Source: Streptomyces diastatochromogenes
Lineage (GTDB): Bacteria > Actinomycetota > Actinomycetes > Streptomycetales > Streptomycetaceae
DNA: 41,500 bases
Reading direction: 5' to 3'
Assembly: GCA_001550305.1 (NCBI GenBank)
Contig: LRTP01000424.1
Coordinates: 1-41,500 of the forward strand
Part shown: positions 1 to 8,144 of the stretch, piece after piece
How positions within the stretch are numbered: position 1 is the stretch's first letter
Layout of the letters: each line of letters opens with the position of its first letter
Notes under the pieces: generated by a model
Database searches by the model: none
Told to the model about the DNA's origin: nothing
Seen by the model: the letters and a program-made list of their open reading frames with translations, nothing else
Made by a program: the position numbers and the translations under genes

Positions 1-205
1 CGCCACCCGGACAGCGTGACGGACCCGCGCCGCCCGGCACAGCATCGAGCCGGCGCGTCACATCACAACAGGGCAAACGTTGCCTGATGCGGCACTAGTT
101 GGCTCACTGGTGCCTCCCTTCGCAGATCGGCGAACCCTTCGGCGGGGCCCGCTCCTGGACTGTCGCGGGACGCTCGGGGCGCAACGCCCACAGGCGGAAG
201 CGCGG

Positions 206-1162
206 TCAGTGCCCGCTCCGATCGGACGGACTGATGCGACGCCCCGTGAGCTGTGTGGGCCTGATCGACACCCACAGCTCGCGTTCGCCCCCCGCCCATG
301 GCTTGCTGTGGGCATGATCGGCCAGCCGTCGCACCGCCTCGGGCTCGGTGACCGCCCGGGCAGGACCGACGGCCAGCACACTCCAGCCCTGGCTCATGGC
401 CTCGTCCACATGGTCGACCTCGAAGGCGACGTCCGTTCCCACGGCTGCCGCCGGGGCCGAGTTCGGCGCGGTCCGGAAGACGATCGCGTCGTCGACGACC
501 TCGTAGTTCACCGGAACGACCGCCGGGCCGCCGGGGGTCGACACCGCGACACGCCCCAGGCCGTGTGTGGAGAGCCGGGCGCGACACTCGTCCGGGCCGA
601 GGTCCCGCAGCTGGGGATCGAGGAGTGCCTGGCCCCGGCCGGCCGGGAGATCGATTCCGCTCCCGCGCAGCGCCCCGACGGACGTGCCCAGCGCGGCGGC
701 CAGCCTGACGAGACTCGCCAGGCTCGGGTCGGCCGACCGCTCTTCGAGGTAGGCCAGGTACTGCGGCGCCATTTTGGCGCGCCGGGCCGTCTCCGCCCGG
801 GTCAGTCCCTGTCGCCGGCGTTCGGCGGCCACGCGGCGGCCGATGTCACCGGCGTGGGACGCCCCGTCCGGCGGTGGCGTGTCGGACCCGGCACCCGTCC
901 GCTGACGTGCCTCGTCTGAGCTCGGCCGGGAACCCACGTCAGGGGAAACCGGGTCAGGGCTCCCCCCTGTCCCGTGTTCGAGGTGACGGATGTGCGCGTC
1001 GGCTCCGGGGAACACGAGCGTCACCTCGTCCGTGTCCGACCAGTGAACGTCGTAGGGAGGGGTTCCGTCCTCGTGATGGAGCCCCACGATTTCGCCGTCG
1101 CGCCTGGTGGCGCCGTTGGCCGGGCTTTCGACAACGAGTTGATCGCCGAGGTGAGCTCGCAT
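206..1162 (-). CDS. DUF1918 - XRE helix-turn-helix - pyridoxamine 5'-phosphate oxidase-fold fusion protein
   Basis: A 318-residue protein with three parts: a DUF1918 domain at about residues 1-62 (starts MRAHLGDQLVVESP), a low-complexity linker at 63-104, an XRE-type helix-turn-helix at about 106-165, and a pyridoxamine-oxidase-like flavin-binding split barrel at about 185-310. The start at 1162 is chosen because DUF1918 proteins begin exactly there and AGGAAAGG lies just upstream; the open frame extends further upstream without family similarity. Residues 106-310 closely parallel the protein at 7385-8071, so the two are paralogues. XRE-PNPOx proteins are common in streptomycetes; DUF1918 is usually a separate protein of about 60 residues. 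By inference it is a flavin- or redox-linked DNA-binding protein; the ligand is unknown. Confidence 0.85.
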   Translation of the reverse strand: MRAHLGDQLVVESPANGATRRDGEIVGLHHEDGTPPYDVHWSDTDEVTLVFPGADAHIRHLEHGTGGSPDPVSPDVGSRPSSDEARQRTGAGSDTPPPDGASHAGDIGRRVAAERRRQGLTRAETARRAKMAPQYLAYLEERSADPSLASLVRLAAALGTSVGALRGSGIDLPAGRGQALLDPQLRDLGPDECRARLSTHGLGRVAVSTPGGPAVVPVNYEVVDDAIVFRTAPNSAPAAAVGTDVAFEVDHVDEAMSQGWSVLAVGPARAVTEPEAVRRLADHAHSKPWAGGERELWVSIRPTQLTGRRISPSDRSGH

Positions 1163-1226
1163 GGTCGCCGCCCTTTCCTCAGAATGGTGCTGTACCCAAC
1201 GTGCCACGCGCACAGGCCCGCCGCAT

Positions 1227-1240
1227 GGCCCGAACAGCCC
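1227..1240. promoter_or_regulatory. Weak DosR/OsdR-like palindrome
   Basis: GGCCCGAACAGCCC lies 65-78 bases upstream of the DUF1918-XRE-PNPOx start. It resembles the better copies of this motif elsewhere in the island but has mismatches in both arms. Listed because of position and the shared motif; weak alone. Confidence 0.3.
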
Positions 1241-1342
1241 GACCAGGGGTGCCGAACGGACTGTTCTCCGGCCGACGGGCCCCTCAAGAGGTGTCGAGGG
1301 CGCCGCACCCGGTGGCGGCCGGTTCCAGACACTGCTGGGCGT

Positions 1343-1619
1343 CGTCTGCCGCGGCGATGGCTGCGGATATTTTTGCGGCGCGACGACGTCATCCGTGACG
1401 AGAAGACCGGGGACGCGCTGCGGCGGGCGCCCGGCCCAGCCTCCTCGGAGGTGACGGTCGAGGTGTGTGAGGGGCAGTTGACCCTGGGCGGATCCGTCGA
1501 GGTCCAAGGCCGACCCGATCCCGGGCATCGAGCGGCGGTGACGGGGCGTTGACGGCGTCGTCTCGGTCTCTGAGCACATCGCCTGCCGGAACGACGACTC
1601 ACGCTCCCCGGGCACATGA
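1343..1619 (+). pseudogene. Remnant of a CBS-BON domain protein (frameshifted C-terminal part)
   Basis: The first frame (1343 to about 1530) reads RLPRRWLRIFLRRDDVIRDE followed by EVTVEVCEGQLTLGGSVE, which resembles the linker and start of a BON domain in CBS-BON proteins. The match then moves to another frame: from 1548 it reads VDGVVSVSEHIACRNDD and ends at TGA 1617-1619, which fits the usual BON end (VDGVVDVVD...YRNDD). The CBS pair expected upstream is absent. I infer a decayed gene with a 5' deletion and at least one frameshift. CBS and CBS-BON proteins often accompany universal stress proteins in this kind of locus, so the relic fits its neighbours. Confidence 0.6.
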
Positions 1620-1701
1620 GATCGAGGTGGATGTCCGTCGTCGCCAGGCACCGGGCGGGTGCGTGGCCCGGGTCGATGCGAGCCCGCTGCGCCGACGTCC
1701 G

Positions 1702-1998
1702 TCACACGGGCCATCCAGCTGCCGGTCGAGGACTTCGCCCGGTGCCGGGCGCGCCCAGGTCCTGGATGTCGCGCTCGGCGGTGCTGACCAGTTGCTGGCC
1801 GAGGTCGTGCATGGCCCTGCCCGCCGCGAGTTCGTCACCGATCTCGGGCACCTCGGCGTCCGCGGGGTTGCAGCGCGCCGCCCCGTGGCCGGTGAGGGTC
1901 GTGGTTCCGGTGTTGACGACGACACGTGCCTTGGTCGTTCCCTCGTCGTCCTCGGAGAGATAGAGGCGAACCTTCCACTCCACCGTATGCAGCATCAT
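1702..1998 (-). CDS. DUF1876 (Rv1738/Rv2632c-like) dormancy-associated protein
   Basis: A 98-residue protein starting MMLHTVEWKVRLYLSEDDEG and containing TTKARVVVNTG and GHGAARCNPAD, the conserved features of DUF1876. The mycobacterial members Rv1738 and Rv2632c belong to the hypoxia-induced DosR regulon; Rv1738 has been likened to ribosome hibernation factors. The start at 1998 has GAGGAGAAA directly upstream. A second ATG follows immediately, at 1995. The frame is open upstream into the truncated nicotinate phosphoribosyltransferase without a stop, so a longer fusion starting at 2502 is also possible. The C-terminus after residue 88 (TGRSPRPAAGWPV) looks unlike family ends and may be altered. 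Confidence 0.85.
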   Translation of the reverse strand: MMLHTVEWKVRLYLSEDDEGTTKARVVVNTGTTTLTGHGAARCNPADAEVPEIGDELAAGRAMHDLGQQLVSTAERDIQDLGAPGTGRSPRPAAGWPV

Positions 1999-2103
1999 TT
2001 TCTCCTCACCTTCGTACGGACCGGTCCGGTCCGGATGGAACTCGCCCGGAATGCCGGCGGTCACCGGTCGTCCTGGCCAGGGTCTCTTCCTCGATGCGGT
2101 GTC

Positions 2104-2502
2104 GGACGCGGTCGGTGAGGTCACCTGGCTGAGCACGTATGTTTCGACCAGCTGGGCCTGCGGGAGCGGAGCGGTCACCTCCAGGAGGGGCTCTCCCGCG
2201 AGGACGATCCGTCCTTCCGGCACCACTCGGACCTGTCCGGTGAACTCAAGGCCGAGCATGGTGTCCACGTCGGCGGGCGGGTGGTGCCGCACGGTGGCGA
2301 AGGCGTCGGCGTCCTCGGCGCCGATCCGGAAGCCGGACAGGAAGTCCAACCCCGATTCCAGGCCCGTACCGACGAGGAAACCGCGGTCGGACGGCAGGTC
2401 GCCGACGAAGAGGCTGAAGGTCGCCGGTCCGGTCGTCGCCTCCCGCGGACAGGACATCGCCACCGTCACTTCGTACAGATCGGTGGTCGTCGCAACGGAC
2501 AT
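2104..2502 (-). pseudogene. pncB: Truncated nicotinate phosphoribosyltransferase (N-terminal third)
   Basis: From ATG 2502 (GAGGAG upstream) the frame gives about 133 residues typical of the N-terminus of nicotinate phosphoribosyltransferase: TTDLYEVTVAMS, ATFSLFVGDLPSDRGFL, ESGLDFLSGFRI, LEFTGQVRVVPEGRIVLAGE and EVTAPLPQAQLVETYVLSQ. Full enzymes run beyond 400 residues; the catalytic and phosphate-binding parts are missing. The frame continues without a stop into DUF1876, so a 266-residue hybrid could be translated, but an active enzyme is very unlikely. The M. tuberculosis homologue pncB2 (Rv0573c) is in the DosR regulon. I infer an internal deletion that joined the pncB start to the DUF1876 leader. 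Confidence 0.75.
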
Positions 2503-2655
2503 CGACGCCAACTCCTCGCCGCCGGTGGGGGCTTCGCCCAAGCACTGGCGCAGGCGCGCGGACCACTCGGGTTCGCCCATGAGCGGGCCCGGCTTCACGC
2601 GGGCGGTCCCGCTCCGTTCCCCACCACGGTCGAACGGCGGCGAACCCCGGTCATA

Positions 2656-2669
2656 GGGCCGAAGGTCCC
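2656..2669. promoter_or_regulatory. DosR/OsdR-like palindrome upstream of pncB remnant / DUF1876
   Basis: GGGCCGAAGGTCCC fits the core GGGNCNWWNGNCCC derived from the mycobacterial DosR box (GGGACTWWAGTCCC). It lies about 155 bases upstream of the pncB-remnant start and 217 bases from the divergent universal stress protein gene, so it could serve either. Confidence 0.5.
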
Positions 2670-2828
2670 CGGCGGGCGGCCATCCGGGCCACGCACCGGC
2701 GGGGCTCACCCCTGCGACCCGTCGCACCGGAGAGTCCGCATGCGCCGCGAGCGGATTTCGGGTACTCCTCGGATGAAAGGTGTGAGAGGCAACCGTGTTC
2801 GGCGCGTCGGCGCAGACGATCGAGCAGG

Positions 2829-2842
2829 GGGCAACCGGACCC
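2829..2842. promoter_or_regulatory. Candidate operator upstream of the universal stress protein gene
   Basis: GGGCAACCGGACCC has GGG/CCC ends with a 14-base span like the other island palindromes, but its inner bases deviate. It is 43 bases upstream of the USP start codon, a typical operator position. Confidence 0.35.
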
Positions 2843-2885
2843 GCTCACGGTCATTCCGGTTTCTTACGAGACGAAGGTAGTCACC

Positions 2886-3761
2886 ATGGAGCCAGTGGTC
2901 ACCGTGGGCCTCGACGGCTCACCCGAGAGCCTTGCCGCCGGCCACTGGGCAGCCGACGAGGCCGAGCGGCGCCGGCTCTCGCTGCGTCTCTTGCACGCAT
3001 GGCCCCTGCTGGCGCCGGAACCGCCCCGTGCCCCCGCGGAGGTGGATCAGAACTACTGGGCGAAGAGGATCGTGCACAACGCGCGGGCGGAGCTCCAGGC
3101 GAGCCACCCGGGCCTCTCGATCGTCGGCAATCTGGTCGCCGAAGACGCCCAGGACGCCCTGCTGCAAGCGGCATCGGAGTCGGAGATGACCGTGCTCGGC
3201 TCGCGCGGGATCGGTGCCGTCGGGAGTTACTTCCTGGGTGACATCAGCATGCCCGTCGTGGCACGGGCCGATCGCCCGGTGGTCCTCGTGCGCGCGGAAA
3301 CCCGCGGAGCGGGGTCACGGCCCGCTCCGGGTAAGGCGGGTGGCGTAGTCGTGGCTCTGAAACTGCACGGTCCATCGGACGACCTGCTCGAATTCGCCTT
3401 TGTCAGTGCCGCGGCGCGGGGCGTGCCGCTTCGGGCCGTCCACGGCCGGAGCCTGCCGCTCCACGCGCACGTGCCCTGGGGTACGGACCACGCCGTCACC
3501 GAAGAGATCACGCAGGACGCGCAGAAGCACCTGAGTCTGGCCCTGCGCCCCTGGCGCGAGAAGTTCCCAGGTGTGGAGGTGGAAGACCACGTCGCACTCG
3601 AAAGCCCTGCCAAGGCCGTGATGCAGGCCGCCGACGGCGCCGGGCTGCTGGTCGTGGGCCGACGCAAGCACGTCCCCGGACCGGCACCACGCCTGGGCCC
3701 CGTGACGCAGGCCGCTGCCCACCACGCGCGTTGCCCGGTCGCCGTCGTCCCCCATGACTGA
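2886..3761 (+). CDS. Tandem universal stress protein (two UspA domains)
   Basis: A 291-residue protein with two USP domains, about residues 1-140 and 155-290. The first opens with VVTVGLDGSPESLAAGHWAADEA and ends with the ATP-binding-type signature GSRGIGAVGSYFLGDIS...PVVLVR. The second ends with VVGRRKHVPG...ARCPVAVVP, where the Gly/Ser nucleotide motif is degenerate. Tandem USPs of this length are typical of actinobacterial hypoxia or stress loci (Rv2623, Rv2005c). GAAGG precedes ATG 2886. The stop overlaps the next gene by 8 bases, so the two are almost certainly one transcript. It is a cytosolic, probably ATP-sensing stress protein; the partner is unknown. Confidence 0.93.
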   Translation: MEPVVTVGLDGSPESLAAGHWAADEAERRRLSLRLLHAWPLLAPEPPRAPAEVDQNYWAKRIVHNARAELQASHPGLSIVGNLVAEDAQDALLQAASESEMTVLGSRGIGAVGSYFLGDISMPVVARADRPVVLVRAETRGAGSRPAPGKAGGVVVALKLHGPSDDLLEFAFVSAAARGVPLRAVHGRSLPLHAHVPWGTDHAVTEEITQDAQKHLSLALRPWREKFPGVEVEDHVALESPAKAVMQAADGAGLLVVGRRKHVPGPAPRLGPVTQAAAHHARCPVAVVPHD

Positions 3762-5259
3762 GCCGGGCGGCCCGCGCGCGGAGGTGCACGAGACCCATAC
3801 CGCCGTGGTGTTCTTCGTCGGGGATCGCGCCTACAAGGTCAAGAAACCGGTCGACCTCGGGTTCCTGGACCACACCACCGTGGTGGCGCGCCGGACCACC
3901 TGCGAGCGGGAAGTCGCGCTGAACCGTCGCTTCGCCCCCGACGTCTATCTCGGCCTGGGCGAATTCCACAGCCCGGAGACGGACACGCCCGAACCCCTCG
4001 TCGTGATGCGCCGTATGCCGGCGGAGCGTCGCCTTTCCCGGCTGGTGAGGGAGGGCACGCCCGTTGACGAGGCCTTGCGGGCCGTGGCCCGGTTGCTCGC
4101 CACCCGGCACGCCGACTTCGCCCGCACCCCGGACGTGGACGAGCAGGGGACGCGGGATGCCCTCGCGGCACGATGGGAAGCGAGCTTCGCGCAGGTCCGG
4201 GCACTGACAGATGACGGTCTCGTGCCCGAGGGCGTGGAGGACGTCGAGCGACTCGTGCGCCGCTATCTCGTCGGCCGAAAACGGCTGTTCGACATGCGCA
4301 TCGAACAGGGGCGGGTGGTGGACGGGCACGGCGACCTGCTCGCCGACGACATCTTCTGCCTCGACGACGGCCCACGCGTCCTGGACTGTCTGGAGTTCGA
4401 CGACCGGCTGCGCTACGTCGACGGCCTCGACGACGCCGCCTTCCTCGCCATGGACCTGGAACAGCTCGGAGCCCCGGAGTCGGCGGCACTCTTCCTCGCC
4501 GCGTACAGCGAGTACTCCGGCGACCCGGCGCCGCCCTCCCTCCGGCACCACTACGTCGCCTATCGCGCGTTCGTGCGTGCCAAGGTCGCGCTCATCCAGG
4601 CGCGCCAAGGCGCGCCCGGCGCGGAGGGGGCCGCACGTCGACTGATCGCGACGGCCCTGCGGCACCTTCGTACGTCCGCTGTCGGCCTGACGCTCGTCGG
4701 CGGACTTCCGGGCAGCGGGAAGTCCACGCTCTCCGGCGCCCTCGCGGACCGGCTGGGCGTCACCCTGCTCAGCAGTGACCGCGTCCGCAAGGAGCTGGCG
4801 GGCATCCCGGCCGAGGAGCCCGCGTCGGCCGGGTACGGCGAGGGCCTCTACACACCGGAGTGGACCGACAAGACCTACGCGGCCCTGCTCGATCGCGCGT
4901 CCGCCCTGCTGGCCGACGGCGAGTCCGTCGTCCTGGACGCCACCTGGACCGGCGCGCGGCAGCGCGAAGCCGCCCTGCGCATGGCCGAACAGGCAGGCGC
5001 CGACCTCGTGGCCCTGCACTGCCAGGTTTCGGGTGATGTCGCGGCGGCCCGCCTGACCACCCGCGCACGCGGAGCATCCGACGCCGACCTCGACGTGGCC
5101 GCCACGATGGCGACCACGGAACCGCCCTGGCCAGAAGCCGTCGTCATCGACACGAGAGGCCCCCTGGAGGCCGCGGTGATCCGGGCGCTGGCGGCCGTAC
5201 GCCCTTACGCCACCAGCCAGGCCCCGGTCTTCCGGCGCCCCTACATGGAGCCGGACTGA
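3754..5259 (+). CDS. Bifunctional aminoglycoside-phosphotransferase-like / P-loop kinase (Rv2004c-like)
   Basis: A 501-residue two-domain protein. The N-terminal part (about 1-290) resembles the APH/choline-kinase fold, with a catalytic loop HGDLLADDIFCLDD near residue 191 and FDDRLRYVD after it. The C-terminal part (about 308-480) is an AAA/zeta-toxin-like P-loop kinase with Walker A GGLPGSGKST near residue 317 and SSDRVRKELAG following. This architecture matches M. tuberculosis Rv2004c, another DosR-regulon member. The ATG overlaps the end of the USP gene, so translation is probably coupled. The substrate is not known; the family name does not imply drug resistance. Confidence 0.88.
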   Translation: MTEPGGPRAEVHETHTAVVFFVGDRAYKVKKPVDLGFLDHTTVVARRTTCEREVALNRRFAPDVYLGLGEFHSPETDTPEPLVVMRRMPAERRLSRLVREGTPVDEALRAVARLLATRHADFARTPDVDEQGTRDALAARWEASFAQVRALTDDGLVPEGVEDVERLVRRYLVGRKRLFDMRIEQGRVVDGHGDLLADDIFCLDDGPRVLDCLEFDDRLRYVDGLDDAAFLAMDLEQLGAPESAALFLAAYSEYSGDPAPPSLRHHYVAYRAFVRAKVALIQARQGAPGAEGAARRLIATALRHLRTSAVGLTLVGGLPGSGKSTLSGALADRLGVTLLSSDRVRKELAGIPAEEPASAGYGEGLYTPEWTDKTYAALLDRASALLADGESVVLDATWTGARQREAALRMAEQAGADLVALHCQVSGDVAAARLTTRARGASDADLDVAATMATTEPPWPEAVVIDTRGPLEAAVIRALAAVRPYATSQAPVFRRPYMEPD

Positions 5260-5277
5260 AGAGGCGACCCGGAGAAC

Positions 5278-5388
5278 TCAGCGGCTGAGGCTCAGGACGA
5301 GGAGGTACGGATCCTCCGGGTGGTTGTCGGTGAACGCCATGGTCACGGCGGCGATGAGCGTCAGGGTGAGGACGTTTTTCGCGCTCAC
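5278..5388 (-). CDS. Possible 36-residue hydrophobic peptide coupled to the Rv1733c-like gene
   Basis: A GTG at 5388 overlaps the TGA of the upstream membrane-protein gene (GTGA) and opens 36 codons: VSAKNVLTLTLIAAVTMAFT followed by a polar stretch and LLVLSLSR. Residues 5-19 could form a short membrane segment. I recognise no family. The overlap geometry is typical of translational coupling, but the length is small and chance is possible. Confidence 0.35.
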   Translation of the reverse strand: MSAKNVLTLTLIAAVTMAFTDNHPEDPYLLVLSLSR

Positions 5389-5969
5389 GTGGTCTTGCGC
5401 CGCCACTGCGGTCCGACCTGGTCCCACTCGCGCCCCCACTGGTCGTAGCGCCGCTGGTCGAGCCGCCACTGTGCGACGCGCCCGGCGGCGAAGGCCAGGC
5501 CGCCGAAGGCGACAGCGGCCGCGACACCGAGACAGGCTGCCTCGGCGGCGGCCGCCGAGGCGGTCGGCGGCTGTGTGGTGAGCTGCTCCTTGCTGTTCAG
5601 CCAGACGACGACCCTCGAGCCGACCCGGTGGCCGTAGTCCACCATGGCCTGGCCGGTACGGGTCGAGCCGTCCGTCGCCGTCCAGCGGACCGTCGCTCGG
5701 ACCCGGTCGTAGGGGGTATCCGCTCCGATCCCCACCGCTTGGGCCTTGCTCGCGACGAGGACGGCCTGGACCGGATGCCGCTCGTGCCGAAGCCGCGCGA
5801 AGGACGCGTCGGCGGCATGGGCCGTCAGCAGGCCGGTCAGGGTGCCGCCGATCGCCATGATCAGCCAGATGGCCAGCACGACCCAGGCCTCGACGAGGTC
5901 GTCGTGCCGTCGCAACGGATTGCTCCGCCACCGCCAGAGCAGCTGCCTCACACGCTTGGTCCTGCGCAT
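5385..5969 (-). CDS. Rv1733c-family membrane protein
   Basis: A 194-residue protein with a basic N-terminus (MRRTKRVRQLLWRWRSNPLR), a membrane segment at about 28-50, an extracytoplasmic domain at about 55-135 containing YDRVRATVRWTATDGSTRTG and GSRVVVWLN, a second membrane segment at about 140-163, and a charged cytoplasmic tail. This matches the Rv1733c family, which in mycobacteria is a DosR-regulated latency antigen. The start at 5969 has GAGGAGG eight bases upstream. It is convergent with the kinase gene and divergent from the alcohol dehydrogenase. Function unknown. Confidence 0.85.
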   Translation of the reverse strand: MRRTKRVRQLLWRWRSNPLRRHDDLVEAWVVLAIWLIMAIGGTLTGLLTAHAADASFARLRHERHPVQAVLVASKAQAVGIGADTPYDRVRATVRWTATDGSTRTGQAMVDYGHRVGSRVVVWLNSKEQLTTQPPTASAAAAEAACLGVAAAVAFGGLAFAAGRVAQWRLDQRRYDQWGREWDQVGPQWRRKTT

Positions 5970-6277
5970 CCGACCGCACCTCCTCATCGCCGTTGACTGG
6001 ACGGTGCCATTGGGGAACGCGCGGCGGCAGGGGCCGACCAGGCGGCATCGCGCCCCCGCTCGGTCCCGCAATGGGGACCGATCGGCCCAAGCGGACGGGC
6101 GTCGTCGCCCTCAGGCTGGACATACAAGGCCAACCCGCGCGCGAGCAGGCCGCACAGCGGCGTCCCACCAGCCTCGGAGTCGGCGAGTCGACCAGGAGGG
6201 GTGGTCGCGCGCATCGGGGCGCTCGCACGCCGTAGTCCCCCGCCACCGGCGTCCGCCTGGCCCAGAAAGGGGTCGTC
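5970..6277. promoter_or_regulatory. Divergent intergenic region with DosR/OsdR-like sites
   Basis: This 308-base gap separates the Rv1733c-like gene from the alcohol dehydrogenase and holds no supported gene. It contains GGACCGATCGGCCC at 6075-6088 and an overlapping inverted repeat CGGTCCC (6061-6067) / GGGACCG (6074-6080). The overlapping arms could bind two dimers. The site is about 105 bases from the left gene start and 190 from the right one. Confidence 0.5.
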
Positions 6278-7348
6278 ATGAAAGCACTCGTGTTCCACGG
6301 TTCCGGAAAGTCCGCGTGGGAGGACGTCGCGGACCCCGGTATCCAGGATGCCACCGACGCGATCGTCCGTGTCGACGCCGTCACGATCTGCGGAACCGAC
6401 CTGCACATCCTCAAGGGCGACCTACCGGAGGTGCGCCCGGGAACGGTGCTCGGACACGAGGCCGTCGGGGAGGTCGTCGAAGTGGGAAGCGACGTCCGTA
6501 CGGTCCGCCCCGGTGATCGTGTCCTGGTCTCGTGCATCACGGCGTGCGGCCGCTGCCGCTACTGCCGGGAGGGCTCGTACGGGCAGTGCCGTGCGGGCGG
6601 CGGCTGGATCCTCGGCCACTTGATCGACGGCACGCAGGCAGAGTACGTCCGCGTACCGCATGCGGATCTGTCGACGTATGCGCTGCGCGGCGCGGTGGAC
6701 AGCAAGGACGCTGTGCTGCTGGCCGACATCTTCCCCACCGCCTACGAGGTGGGCGTGCTGAACGGGCGGGTACGGCCCGCGGACACCGTGGTCGTGGTCG
6801 GGGCGGGGCCGATCGGGCTCGCCGCGATCGCCACGGCACGGTTCTACACCCCGGAGAGGATCATCGCCGTGGATCTGTCCCCGGCCAGGCTGGACGCCGC
6901 CAAACGCCTCGGTGCCGACGCCGTCGCCTCGGCCGGGGACGAGGCGGAGCAGCTGGTCGCCGACCTCACCGAGGGACTCGGGGCCGACGTGGTCATCGAG
7001 GCGGTGGGGGTGCCGGCGAGCTTCGAGGCGTGTACGCGCATGGTGCGGCCCGGCGGGCACGTGGCCAACGTCGGGGTGCACGGCAAGCCCGCGACACTCC
7101 ACCTCGAAGACCTGTGGATCAAGAACGTGACGATCACCACCGGCCTGGTCGACACGTACTCCACTCCCACCCTGCTGCGCATGATGGCCGCCGGACAACT
7201 CCCCACGTCGTCCCTGGTCACCCACACCTTCCCGATGGACGCGATGGAGGAGGCGTACGAGGTCTTCGCGCGGGCCGCGGACACCGGTGCGCTCAAGGTC
7301 GTCCTGGGCGGTCCGCAGCACGACGCCCTGACGATCAGGACGCCTTGA
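6278..7348 (+). CDS. Zinc-dependent medium-chain alcohol dehydrogenase
   Basis: A 356-residue MDR-family enzyme. The catalytic-zinc region has TICGTDLHI and GHEAVGEVVEVG, the structural-zinc lobe has CGRCRYCREGSYGQC, and the Rossmann fold carries VVVVGAGPIGLAAI near residue 172. It probably interconverts an alcohol and an aldehyde or ketone with NAD(P)H. GAAAGGGG lies upstream of ATG 6278. Similar dehydrogenases accompany USP and PNPOx-fold genes in actinobacterial hypoxia loci, where NADH reoxidation is a plausible role; that is inference and the substrate is unknown. The XRE-PNPOx gene follows after 36 bases. Confidence 0.9.
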   Translation: MKALVFHGSGKSAWEDVADPGIQDATDAIVRVDAVTICGTDLHILKGDLPEVRPGTVLGHEAVGEVVEVGSDVRTVRPGDRVLVSCITACGRCRYCREGSYGQCRAGGGWILGHLIDGTQAEYVRVPHADLSTYALRGAVDSKDAVLLADIFPTAYEVGVLNGRVRPADTVVVVGAGPIGLAAIATARFYTPERIIAVDLSPARLDAAKRLGADAVASAGDEAEQLVADLTEGLGADVVIEAVGVPASFEACTRMVRPGGHVANVGVHGKPATLHLEDLWIKNVTITTGLVDTYSTPTLLRMMAAGQLPTSSLVTHTFPMDAMEEAYEVFARAADTGALKVVLGGPQHDALTIRTP

Positions 7349-7384
7349 CAGCCAGGACGCCTCGACAGGAGGAAGTGAACGGCC

Positions 7385-8071
7385 ATGTGTGAACACACAC
7401 CGTCGAACGCCGCGTCCGCCACCGCGGACAGCGCACAGGGCGACATCGGACGTCGCATCGCTCAGCGACGTGAGGAACTGGGACTGAGCCGGGAGGAGAC
7501 GGCCTTCCGGGCGGGCACGGCTCCTGGCTACGTCCAGTACCTGGAGGAACAGTCCACCGCGATGCCCGGGACGGCCGTCCTCATCCGGCTCGCGGACGCG
7601 TTGAGCACGAGCGTGACGGCCCTGCGCGGAGGCGACGCCGATCTGCCACCCGGCGTGGGCCGAGCCGCCCTCCGCCCGGAGCTGGTCGAACTCAGCGCCG
7701 AGGAGTGCCGCAGCCGACTCTCCGGGCACGGTGTCGGCAGGATCGCGATGGACACCCCCGACGGGCCGATCGTCGTCCCCCTGAACTACACCGTGATCGA
7801 TGATTCGGTCGTGTTCCGGACGACACCCGACGCCGTGCCCGCCGCAGCCGTCGGGGCACATGTCGCCTTCGAGGTCGACCACATCGACGAGGCGCTCAGC
7901 CAGGGCTGGAGCGTACTCATCCGCGGCTTCGGCCGGGCCGTGACGGACCCCGACGCCGTACGTCGGCTGACGGAACTCGCCTACAGCCGTCCATGGGCGG
8001 GCGGCGAGCGTGACGTGTGGGTGCGCCTCGAGCCCACCGACATCACCGGGCGCCGAATCGCGGTGCGGTGA
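7385..8071 (+). CDS. XRE-family regulator fused to pyridoxamine-oxidase-like flavin-binding domain
   Basis: A 228-residue protein. Residues 17-80 form the XRE helix-turn-helix (GDIGRRIAQRREELGLSREE...YVQYLEEQ), and residues about 98-225 form the split-barrel domain (GVGRIAMDTPDGPIVVPLNY, FEVDHIDEALSQGWSVL). It is a close paralogue of the gene at 206-1162 but lacks DUF1918. AGGAGG is 12 bases before ATG 7385; the nearer GTG is out of frame and soon stops. It probably cotranscribes with the upstream dehydrogenase. A flavin- or haem-responsive repressor role is plausible but unproven. Confidence 0.88.
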   Translation: MCEHTPSNAASATADSAQGDIGRRIAQRREELGLSREETAFRAGTAPGYVQYLEEQSTAMPGTAVLIRLADALSTSVTALRGGDADLPPGVGRAALRPELVELSAEECRSRLSGHGVGRIAMDTPDGPIVVPLNYTVIDDSVVFRTTPDAVPAAAVGAHVAFEVDHIDEALSQGWSVLIRGFGRAVTDPDAVRRLTELAYSRPWAGGERDVWVRLEPTDITGRRIAVR

Positions 8072-8107
8072 CGTCATGGGTCGGGGTGCGATGACCTCAT
8101 GGGTCGG
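8069..8107. repeat. Short direct repeat after the XRE-PNPOx gene
   Basis: TGACGTCATGGGTCGG at 8069-8084 recurs with one change (TGACCTCATGGGTCGG) at 8092-8107, 23 bases apart. The first copy includes the stop codon. It may be a small duplication or paired protein-binding sites. Confidence 0.6.
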
Positions 8108-8144
8108 TCGGGGCACCGAAGGGTGGCCGCTCTCAGGCCGACCT

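Noticed and set aside
72..84. Small palindrome GGCAA-ACG-TTGCC near the left edge
   Set aside because: Short, with no gene start nearby in the window, so no role can be argued.
3754..5259. Aminoglycoside resistance gene
   Set aside because: The APH-like fold is fused to a P-loop kinase as in Rv2004c and lies in a stress operon; nothing points to drug modification.
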